NCBI GenBank assembly: GCA_014360385.1
Contig: JACIXO010000023.1
Coordinates: 1 to 9,811, forward strand
Direction: 5' to 3'
DNA length: 9,811 bases
Source of the DNA: Actinomycetota bacterium
GTDB taxonomy: Bacteria > Actinomycetota > Humimicrobiia > Humimicrobiales > Humimicrobiaceae
Below, piece by piece: positions 1 to 5,683 of this stretch (its first letter is position 1; the number at the start of each line of letters is the position of its first letter). The notes under the pieces were generated by a model. That model worked only from the letters and a program-made list of their open reading frames with translations, did not search any database and was not told the origin of the DNA. The position numbers and the translations under genes are program-made.

Positions 1-195
1 GAAGCTAGCACTTAAATTGTATAATATAGTGCTTCCGTTTAACGAAAGAGTTAAGTTTCTAATATCTAATATTGCCATATTTTAATTTATAATTTCCTAT
101 CAGGTTAACATCCAAAAGCAACTAACATTTTAAAAATATAAATATTTACTTAAATTTACTTAGAATTTCACTTATTCAATCTGCATTACATTTGT
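1..195. other. AT-rich tail downstream of glcD, no gene seen
   Basis: This is the sequence after the glcD stop (TGA, 198-196, minus strand). It holds no convincing GC-rich terminator. A 6-bp inverted repeat agcact/agtgct (7-12 and 28-33) encloses a TATAAT-like word (20-25). The word ttcaatct is repeated at the gene border (175-182 and 195-202). Too short and too close to the edge for a firm reading. Confidence 0.4.
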
Positions 196-1689
196 TCAAT
201 CTATATCAAATATTTTTCCAGGATTCATGATATTGTTTGGATCAAAAGCCCTCTTTATTCTTTTCATAAGCTCTATTTCAGCAGGACTAAATATCATCTC
301 TAAAAATTCCTTTCGCTTTGAACCAACCCCATGCTCACCACTCAAGGTCCCGCCAAGTTTCTTGGTCACTTCATAGAGCTCCCTGAGCGCTTTATCCTCA
401 ACTTCATACCATTCTTCAAGGGTGCTTTCGGGGTTCTTTACAAGAGTTGCATGAAGATTGCCATCACCAGCGTGACCATAACAAGGTATCTGGATATTAT
501 ACTTTTTAGAAATCCTTTCTAGCTCCGGCATCAGATCAGGGATGGATGCTGTTGGCACCACGATATCTTCAAGACTCTGATGGGGACTAATTACTATGAA
601 AGCCTCGGCAATGTTACGTCTTACACTCCATACCCTTTCCTGAGTGGTATAATTATCAGCAACATAGACCTCTATCGCACCATTTTTAAGGCAAAGCTCC
701 CCAATAGTCTCGGCATCCTCCTCTACTTGATCTTCTCTATTTCCATCAACTTCGATAAGAAGCATTGCGCCTGCCTGCTGATAAGGAAGATGCTCGTTAA
801 GATATTCACAAGAGGCTTGAACAGAAAGCTTGTCCATAAATTCAACTGAAGTTGGGATAATTTTTCCTTCTGTCATGATTAGAGAAACCATATCAATTGC
901 AGTCTTTACATCTTTGAATAAAACCAGTAAATCTACTTTGGCTGTAGGAAGTGGGATAAGTTTTAAGATAGCTTTCGTTACAATTCCCAGGGTTCCTTCC
1001 GAACCTATAATAAGTTGCTTTATATCATATCCGGTAACGTCCTTGACTCTTTTCCCTCCCAGCTGGACTATATCACCAAGAGGAGTCACAAGTTCAAGGC
1101 CCATAACATAACGACCTGTAACACCATATTTAACAGCCTTTCCTCCGCCTGCATTTTCAGCAATATTTCCACCTATAAAACAGGTTTCCACACTCATAGG
1201 ATAACCAGCATAAAATAGCCCTTTTTCTGCAAGAATTTCATTTATATCATTAGTAACTACACCTGGCTCAACAACTACCATCATATTTTTATAATCTATT
1301 TCAAGAATCCTATTCATTTTTTCTACGGAAATCACAATTCCACCAAAAATTGGTATAGCACCTCCTGAAAGACCACTTCCTGCACCTCGGGGTGTAATTG
1401 GTATTAGCTCCCTATTTGCAAGTTTTACAATCTTAGCTATTTCTTCAGCTGTGTGAGGAGTTACCACAACTTCAGGCATGTGAGCATACTGGTCTTTAGG
1501 AGTCTCATCATAAGAGTAAGGCTCCATTTTTTCCTCATCAGTTATGACATTTTTTTCTCCAACAATCTGGACAAGTTCGCTTATTATTTCTTTCGTAACC
1601 GGATTGTATCTTTTTTTATTTAATGTCCTTGACTTCGCTCTTGACTTTTGTTCGCTGTCACAACATATTTCGCTCATCTCTCTATCCAT
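196..1689 (-). CDS. glcD: FAD-linked 2-hydroxyacid dehydrogenase (GlcD/LctD-like, ETF-coupled)
   Basis: Cytoplasmic flavoprotein of the GlcD/D-lactate dehydrogenase family (FAD_binding_4 plus FAD-oxidase_C folds). It probably oxidises lactate, glycolate or another 2-hydroxyacid to the 2-oxoacid. Visible motifs, counted from the start chosen here: PRGAGSGLSGG (about residues 100-110) and GGNIAENAGG (173-182) for FAD binding, GSEGTLG (229-235), the C-terminal histidine motif YGHAGDGNLH (404-413), SGEHGVG (450-456) and the family ending FDPNNIMNPGKIF. I chose the ATG at 1689 (497 residues): a G-rich ribosome site lies 6 nt upstream, whereas the in-frame GTG at 1722 has none. The ATG overlaps the etfA stop by 8 nt, so translation is probably coupled to etfA. 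About 30 polar residues with a Cys-Cys pair precede the usual family start near TKEIISEL. Electron transfer to EtfAB is inferred from the operon; lactate versus another hydroxyacid cannot be decided. Confidence 0.93.
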   Translation of the reverse strand: MDREMSEICCDSEQKSRAKSRTLNKKRYNPVTKEIISELVQIVGEKNVITDEEKMEPYSYDETPKDQYAHMPEVVVTPHTAEEIAKIVKLANRELIPITPRGAGSGLSGGAIPIFGGIVISVEKMNRILEIDYKNMMVVVEPGVVTNDINEILAEKGLFYAGYPMSVETCFIGGNIAENAGGGKAVKYGVTGRYVMGLELVTPLGDIVQLGGKRVKDVTGYDIKQLIIGSEGTLGIVTKAILKLIPLPTAKVDLLVLFKDVKTAIDMVSLIMTEGKIIPTSVEFMDKLSVQASCEYLNEHLPYQQAGAMLLIEVDGNREDQVEEDAETIGELCLKNGAIEVYVADNYTTQERVWSVRRNIAEAFIVISPHQSLEDIVVPTASIPDLMPELERISKKYNIQIPCYGHAGDGNLHATLVKNPESTLEEWYEVEDKALRELYEVTKKLGGTLSGEHGVGSKRKEFLEMIFSPAEIELMKRIKRAFDPNNIMNPGKIFDID

Positions 1690-2692
1690 TTCTTTCCCCC
1701 TTAATAGCTGAAAGTCTTTCACTTATAGCAGGCACAACATCAAACAGGTCTCCTACAATTCCAAAATCTGATACTTTAAAGATCTGGGCATCAGGGTCAA
1801 TATTTATTGCCACGATATTCTCAGCAGTCTTTATTCCTGCAAGATGCTGGACAGAGCCTGAAATTCCCACAGCTATGTAAAGTCTTGGAGAAACCGTCTT
1901 TCCACTAAGTCCCACTTGATGTGGATAGGAAATCCAGCCTCTATCAACAGCATCTCTCGATGCACCTACAACTCCACCTAATCTTTTTGCAAGGTCTCTT
2001 ATGAGAGCAAAATTTTCCTTCTTTTTAAGTCCCCTACCACCAGCTACTATAATATCTGCATCCTGTATATTTACTGCTTCTTCCTCAGTCTTTCTAAAAC
2101 CCAGCCTTTTCACTCTACCATCGATAAGTCCAGGTTTAAGATTGATTCTAATGATTTCTCCGGTCCTTTTGTTATCCACGGGCAAAGGTCTTGTAGACTT
2201 TACCCTGACTGTAGCCATTTGTGGTCTATTGTTAGGTGTCTTTATCGTAGCAAGAATATTACCCCCAATGGCCGGTCTTGTCTGCAGGAGATTTCCTGTA
2301 CCTTCCTCAATGTCAAGATCAGTGCAATCAGCGGTTAGCCCTGCATTAACTCTTACAGCTACATAAGGCATCAAAGTCCTTCCGCTTGTTGTAGCTCCTG
2401 CAATTATAATCTCCGGCTTGTACTGGCTTATTAAATCTATCAGTACATTGCCATAGTTTTCAACTATAAAATTCTCTAACTCCTGTGCCTCAGCAAGATA
2501 AACCTTGTCCGCTCCTCTGTAGATAAGCTCTTCAATCTTTTCTTTATTAACCTTGTAGCCAATAAGTACTGATGCTAGTTTAACTCCTAACTTATCGGCG
2601 AGCGCTCTTCCACGGGTCAAAATCTCATACGACACCTCTCTTATATCTCCCTGGCACTGCTCGGCTATTGTCCATACTTCTCTGTAACTCAT
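1682..2692 (-). CDS. etfA: Electron transfer flavoprotein, alpha subunit
   Basis: Alpha subunit of the EtfAB heterodimer (336 residues, normal length for the short form); it carries the mobile FAD that shuttles electrons between EtfB and the partner dehydrogenase. The N-terminal alpha/beta domain covers about residues 1-190, including TTSGRTLMPYVAVRVNAG (101-118). The C-terminal FAD domain shows GGRGL (218-222), the Ser-Arg pair at 245-246, QVGLSGKTVSP (259-269), GISGSVQHLAG (276-286) and INIDPDAQIFKVSDFGIVGD (297-316). The ATG at 2692 is preceded by a perfect AAGGAGGT (2701-2708) at 8 nt. There is no N-terminal [4Fe-4S] ferredoxin domain, in contrast to the longer EtfA of the Acetobacterium lactate and caffeyl-CoA complexes. 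It lies between etfB (245-nt gap, unusually long) and glcD (8-nt overlap). The family call is secure; the bifurcating role is inferred. Confidence 0.96.
   Translation of the reverse strand: MSYREVWTIAEQCQGDIREVSYEILTRGRALADKLGVKLASVLIGYKVNKEKIEELIYRGADKVYLAEAQELENFIVENYGNVLIDLISQYKPEIIIAGATTSGRTLMPYVAVRVNAGLTADCTDLDIEEGTGNLLQTRPAIGGNILATIKTPNNRPQMATVRVKSTRPLPVDNKRTGEIIRINLKPGLIDGRVKRLGFRKTEEEAVNIQDADIIVAGGRGLKKKENFALIRDLAKRLGGVVGASRDAVDRGWISYPHQVGLSGKTVSPRLYIAVGISGSVQHLAGIKTAENIVAINIDPDAQIFKVSDFGIVGDLFDVVPAISERLSAIKGERNG
1690..1702 (-). promoter_or_regulatory. Ribosome binding site deciding the glcD start
   Basis: Minus-strand AAGGGGGA lies inside the last codons of etfA, with a 6-nt gap to the ATG at 1689. 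No purine-rich site precedes the upstream in-frame GTG at 1722, so the shorter protein is preferred. The arrangement (ATG overlapping the etfA TAG) is typical of translational coupling. Confidence 0.75.
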
Positions 2693-2834
2693 TAATCCAA
2701 ACCTCCTTGGGGCTCTTACAAAAACTTTTATGTAATAGATATTTTTATGATTTTAATGTAATGTATTTTAAATATAGCAACACCTAAATAAATGTTTTAT
2801 TTTTGCATACAAATCCATATCCTAAAAACTAAAT

Positions 2835-2940
2835 GTAAAACATCTACCTAAAACTTATAAACTTAATATATATGCTTATATATGCTGCTGGTGATTGCTA
2901 CACTGTAAAGTAAAATATCTACACAAAACCTATAGACCTA
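2835..2940. repeat. Imperfect 31-bp direct repeat between etfB and etfA
   Basis: Copies at 2835-2865 and 2910-2940 match at 25 of 31 positions (gtaaaa-Y-atctac-NN-aaaac-Y-tata-R-ac-Y-ta). The second copy runs exactly to the TAG stop of etfB on the minus strand, so the 3' border of etfB looks locally duplicated 75 bp downstream. The spacer between the copies also holds two tatatatgc units (near 2869-2885). No gene of useful length was seen in this 245-nt gap; the longest minus-strand frame noticed has only 16 codons. Confidence 0.6.
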
Positions 2941-3735
2941 TATAAGATTTTTTTCCTGTAAAAAGTTTATAAGCTTATCTATTGCTCTAGACAGACTTTC
3001 TTCATCTGTTGCCTTTACTATGGTCCCACCTCTAGCAATTCTTGGGTGACTTATTCTCACAACTCTTGTTGGCGAACCATTAAGGCCAATCTTTGACTTA
3101 TCAAGATCCATATCATCCGCTGACCATACCGGAATTTCAACCTTCTTAGCTTTTTGTTTTCCTCGAAGAGTTGGAAGCCTTGGGTAACTTATCTCTTTGA
3201 CAACGGTAAGTAGACAAGGAAGTGGCATTTGTAAAGTTTCATAGCCATCTTCAATTAATCTTTCCACTATTATAGTATTGTCAGTTATCTCAACAATTCT
3301 ACTTGTATATGTTGAAAGAGGAATATTCAGAAATGAAGCAATGCCAGGGCCTACCTGACCCGTGTCTCCATCAGTGGCACGTTCACCAGCAAGAATCAAA
3401 TCATAAGTTCCTATTTTTCTTATAGCACTAGAAAGCACAAAGGAAGTAGCCCATGTATCAGACCCTTTAAACTCTTTTCCTGTTATAAGTATCCCGTCGT
3501 CGCAACCCATTGCAATTGCTTCTCTTAAAGCTTTTTCTGCACTCTGGGGACCCATAGTTATTACCGTAACTTTTCCGCCATGCTCCTCCTTAAGCTCTAT
3601 CCCGACCTCAATAGCATAGAGATCAAGAGGATTAATTATGCTTTCAACCCCTTCTCTTATCATAGTTCCTGTCTCTTCATCCATTTTTACATTACTTGTC
3701 TCAGGTACTTGTTTAATTGGGATTACGATATTCAA
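2938..3735 (-). CDS. etfB: Electron transfer flavoprotein, beta subunit (bifurcating-type motif)
   Basis: Beta subunit of EtfAB (265 residues, full length). The start MNIVIPIKQVPET and INPLDLYAIE (34-43) are characteristic. The nucleotide loop reads ATDGDTGQVGP (120-130). In bifurcating ETFs this region carries GDT-x-QVGP and binds NADH/FAD, whereas the AMP-binding mitochondrial type has a DD-NQTGQ-like sequence; the bifurcating reading is therefore favoured by motif but not proven. EISYPRLPTLRGKQKAKK (181-198) corresponds to the partner-recognition loop. The start codon is TTG (3733-3735), supported by AGGAGG at 3744-3749 with an 8-nt gap and by the exact family N-terminus. It is the first gene of an etfB-etfA-glcD operon, with promoter and repeat elements upstream. 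Confidence 0.96.
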   Translation of the reverse strand: MNIVIPIKQVPETSNVKMDEETGTMIREGVESIINPLDLYAIEVGIELKEEHGGKVTVITMGPQSAEKALREAIAMGCDDGILITGKEFKGSDTWATSFVLSSAIRKIGTYDLILAGERATDGDTGQVGPGIASFLNIPLSTYTSRIVEITDNTIIVERLIEDGYETLQMPLPCLLTVVKEISYPRLPTLRGKQKAKKVEIPVWSADDMDLDKSKIGLNGSPTRVVRISHPRIARGGTIVKATDEESLSRAIDKLINFLQEKNLI

Positions 3736-3755
3736 TTGTCCTTCCTCCTGCTTAA

Positions 3756-3830
3756 AACTATATTTTTCTTAACTTTCTTAACTATATTTTTCTTAAAAAA
3801 CTACATAGTTTTTCTTAAAAAACTACATAG
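3756..3830. repeat. Tandem repeat cluster in the etfB leader
   Basis: A 22-bp unit (five T, CTT, six A, then ctacatag) occurs twice head-to-tail without mismatch at 3787-3808 and 3809-3830. Next to it, a 17-bp block built around ctatatttttcttaa occurs at 3756-3772 and again at 3780-3796 (24-bp period). Together they form a degenerate array of 3-4 units ending only about 20 bp from the TTG codon of etfB, inside its predicted untranslated leader. It looks like a slippage product; any regulatory role is unknown. Confidence 0.85.
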
Positions 3831-3859
3831 CTAAACTCAACACACACTTAAATTCTATG

Positions 3860-3887
3860 AGTTATCATAACTTTAAAAGCCTTAAAG
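3860..3887. promoter_or_regulatory. Two adjoining inverted repeats, candidate operator of etfB
   Basis: AGTTAT-c-ATAACT (3860-3872, 6-bp arms, 1-nt centre) is followed directly by CTTTAA-N5-TTAAAG (3871-3887, perfect 6-bp arms). Both lie just downstream of the predicted -10 element at 3896-3901 on the minus strand, where a repressor would block transcription of etfB. No regulator gene is present in the window, and AT-rich DNA makes short palindromes common, so this is a candidate only. Confidence 0.4.
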
Positions 3888-3895
3888 ATTAGCAT

Positions 3896-3925
3896 AGTAT
3901 ACCAAAATAGTAACAAAATAGTAAC
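3896..3925 (-). promoter_or_regulatory. Extended -10 promoter for etfB with an 11-bp tandem repeat
   Basis: On the minus strand TGGTATACT (3904-3896) fits the extended -10 pattern TGnTATAaT. The region upstream holds two perfect head-to-tail copies of aaaatagtaac (plus-strand 3904-3914 and 3915-3925). The 11-bp period, about one helical turn, spans the spacer and approaches the -35 region, where no good TTGACA match is seen. Transcription would start near 3889, giving an untranslated leader of about 150 nt. Confidence 0.45.
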
Positions 3926-3951
3926 AAAAAAAGCTGACGTTGCAAAACTTT
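3926..3951 (-). terminator. Weak candidate terminator after the MATE gene
   Basis: Minus strand: AAAGTT (3951-3946), a 10-nt loop, then AGCTTT (3935-3930), with the T run continuing to 3926. The stem has 6 bp including one G-T pair, so it is weak. It sits 10 nt after the MATE stop codon and just before the predicted etfB promoter, which is where a terminator is expected. Confidence 0.35.
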
Positions 3952-3960
3952 ACCAAATCC

Positions 3961-5325
3961 CTACTCAATCTCTCCATATTCCACTCTAAGAGTTCTGTTG
4001 AATATACTAATCTCCTTAAATACAAAAACCCCTGTTATAAGAGAAGCCAGAAAATCCGATACAGGCCAAGAAAGCCATACACCATTAAGACCAAAAAATA
4101 TGGGGAGTATAATAATAGCCGGAATCAAAAAAACTAGCTGCCTTGATAAGGTCAGAACAAGCGCAGGAACTGGCTTTCCAATTGCCTGAAACAAGTTACC
4201 GCCCAGTATTTGGATTCCAAGTGTTGGCAGAAGTACAACCATGATTCTTATAGGCAACACTCCTCTAGTAACAAACTCTTTACTGCTGCTAAATATGCTT
4301 AAAAGAAATTCTGGGAAAAACATCATAACCACAAATCCCAAAGATGCTATAAGGGTTGTCCATAGAGTAGCTTCGCCCAGGACTTTTTTCACTCTCTTAT
4401 ACAATTTTGCTCCATAGTTAAACCCGACAATTGTCGAAAAGCCCTGTGAAATTCCCAAAATGGGCATTAATGTAAAATCAATTACCCTAAAAGCCACTCC
4501 TGTTACAGCTACATCAAGATCGCTTCCGTAATAAACTAAAGCCTTATTGAACATTAGGAATATAACACTGTCAATGGTTGCCATAATAAAAGACGGAAAT
4601 CCTATCGCCAGGATATCCCTTACTAACTTTTTTCTTACCATAAACATTCTGAGGTTTAGATGAAAAATGCTCCTTCCCAACACAAAATACGAAACTATAT
4701 AGAAAGCACCTATCATCTGACTTAGTATGGTAGCCAAAGCTGCACCCTTTACACCCATCCTAAACCCAAATATAAATATTGGATCCAAGAGAATGTTTGA
4801 GATAGCACCTATCACCACAGAATACATCGCAGCTCTTGGTCTACCCTCAGCTCTTATTATATTATTTGAGAAAATAGAGAAAGAAAAGAAGATAAATCCC
4901 CACAGGATGATGCTAAGGTAGTCTCTGGTAAATGGAAAAACCTCTTCAGAAGCTCCTAAAAATAAAAGAATCTTATCAATAAACAAAAAGGCAGGGACCA
5001 TCAGTAAAACATTTATTAATAAGTTAATCAAAATACCATTGCCAGCTACATTAACTGCAATTTCTTTGTTGCCTTCTCCAAGAGATCTAGAGATTATGGA
5101 AGCAGAACCCACACCAATCATAAAACCAATTGCCATCATGAGTATCTGAACAGGGAGTACAATAGTAAGAGCTGCAATAGCTATTGATCCAACCCCTCTT
5201 CCTAGAAATATTGAATCAACAACATTGTAAAGCGAGCTTACCAACATTCCCAAAATTGCAGGAGTTGAGAATTTAAAGAGAAGTATCCTTAAATTATCAT
5301 TTAAAATATGTTCTCGCTCACGCAT
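3961..5325 (-). CDS. MATE family multidrug/sodium antiporter
   Basis: Inner-membrane efflux pump of the MATE family, MepA-like branch, exporting cationic drugs or metabolites in exchange for Na+ or H+; the real substrate is unknown. At 454 residues it has the family's usual length, with about 12 hydrophobic segments in two related halves (roughly 1-225 and 226-454). Recognisable motifs: FSTPAILGMLVSSLYNVVDS (19-38), RAEGRPRAAM (158-167), NILLDPIFIFGF (177-188), GVKGAALAT (191-199), GISQGFSTIVGFNYGA (291-306) and QAIGKP (380-385). The ATG at 5325 is the only start that fits: the frame is closed by a TAA at 5347-5349 and no other start codon lies between. Yet no purine-rich ribosome site is seen in front of it, so translation may be weak. 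It is a single-gene unit with a palindrome 19 nt upstream of the start that could be a repressor site. Confidence 0.95.
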   Translation of the reverse strand: MREREHILNDNLRILLFKFSTPAILGMLVSSLYNVVDSIFLGRGVGSIAIAALTIVLPVQILMMAIGFMIGVGSASIISRSLGEGNKEIAVNVAGNGILINLLINVLLMVPAFLFIDKILLFLGASEEVFPFTRDYLSIILWGFIFFSFSIFSNNIIRAEGRPRAAMYSVVIGAISNILLDPIFIFGFRMGVKGAALATILSQMIGAFYIVSYFVLGRSIFHLNLRMFMVRKKLVRDILAIGFPSFIMATIDSVIFLMFNKALVYYGSDLDVAVTGVAFRVIDFTLMPILGISQGFSTIVGFNYGAKLYKRVKKVLGEATLWTTLIASLGFVVMMFFPEFLLSIFSSSKEFVTRGVLPIRIMVVLLPTLGIQILGGNLFQAIGKPVPALVLTLSRQLVFLIPAIIILPIFFGLNGVWLSWPVSDFLASLITGVFVFKEISIFNRTLRVEYGEIE

Positions 5326-5343
5326 TCTATTACAGGTGTATTT

Positions 5344-5364
5344 TAGTTAGTTAAGTACTAACTA
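5344..5364. promoter_or_regulatory. Perfect 8-bp palindrome before the MATE gene, candidate operator
   Basis: TAGTTAGT (5344-5351), 5-nt centre, ACTAACTA (5357-5364). The two arms are perfect inverted copies, 19-39 nt upstream of the MATE ATG. Size and symmetry resemble operators of MarR/TetR-type repressors, which often control drug efflux genes. No such regulator is encoded in the window. As RNA it would be a small hairpin near the start codon. Confidence 0.5.
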
Positions 5365-5426
5365 TTAGTTTGGATGTTGCATACTATTTAATGAGAAAAA
5401 AAGATAAAAATAAAAAGATAAAAAGA

Positions 5427-5456
5427 ATTATACATAATGTTTTTAGCCATTGCCAC
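5427..5456 (-). promoter_or_regulatory. Possible sigma-A-type promoter for the MATE gene
   Basis: Minus strand GTGGCA (5456-5451), an 18-nt spacer and a perfect TATAAT (5432-5427). The -35 matches TTGACA at 4 of 6 positions. This would give a leader of about 95 nt that contains the 5344-5364 palindrome. Confidence 0.4.
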
Positions 5457-5519
5457 TAAAAACTAATGGAAAAACTGGTGTTTTAAAAGTGAGAAGAATT
5501 TTCACTTTTCAGAGCTGTT

Positions 5520-5642
5520 ATGAGAAAACCAGGAGTTCTTAGGGAAAGGAGGTTTTTGTTTTTTAAAACCATTACTAGAGCTATTATCATGACTGTTTTT
5601 TTCAGAGCTACGAATTTAAAGCATAATATTGAAAAGCCTTAG
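5520..5642 (+). CDS. Doubtful 40-codon small ORF, unknown function
   Basis: The ATG at 5520 opens a plus-strand frame ending in TAG at 5640-5642. The peptide would be basic and partly hydrophobic, beginning MRKPGVLRERRFLFFK and ending NLKHNIEKP; it resembles nothing I know. The frame is open back to 5493 without another start. There is no convincing ribosome site before the ATG (only cagag 5 nt away), whereas a perfect AAGGAGGT lies inside it at 5546-5553, just before an in-frame TTG, with spacing too short to be normal. The words RA-V-M, RA-II-M and RA-T recur because agagct is repeated three times in the DNA. It is the only plus-strand candidate outside gene shadows; chance is the simpler explanation. 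Confidence 0.15.
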   Translation: MRKPGVLRERRFLFFKTITRAIIMTVFFRATNLKHNIEKP

Positions 5643-5683
5643 AAATATTGAAGCAATAATAAATAGCACGGTAAATAGGGCAC

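Larger units (their letters stand above)
5326..5683. other. 358-nt spacer between mgtE and the MATE gene
   Basis: This spacer holds the candidate MATE promoter and palindrome (5344-5456), an A-rich tract with repeated agataaaaa (about 5397-5425), a hairpin AAAAGTGAGAA / TTTTCACTTTT (5485-5509), and a chain of complementary AAAACC/GGTTTT segments (5475-5570). It also holds a 40-codon plus-strand frame (5520-5642). No GC-rich terminator with a T run was found after mgtE. No known riboswitch was recognised. Confidence 0.6.

Noticed and set aside
108..117. Word aacatccaaa recurring in the spacer upstream of the MATE gene (5369-5378, other strand) and similar at 7200
   Set aside because: A 10-bp AT-rich word seen two or three times in 10 kb is close to chance, and the flanking sequences do not agree.
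1720..1722. GTG as start codon of glcD
   Set aside because: No ribosome site in front and a 41-nt overlap with etfA; the ATG at 1689 has a G-rich site at 6 nt and an 8-nt coupling overlap.
2001..2366. 121-codon open frame on the plus strand
   Set aside because: Antisense to conserved etfA sequence; the low-complexity translation has no recognisable domain.
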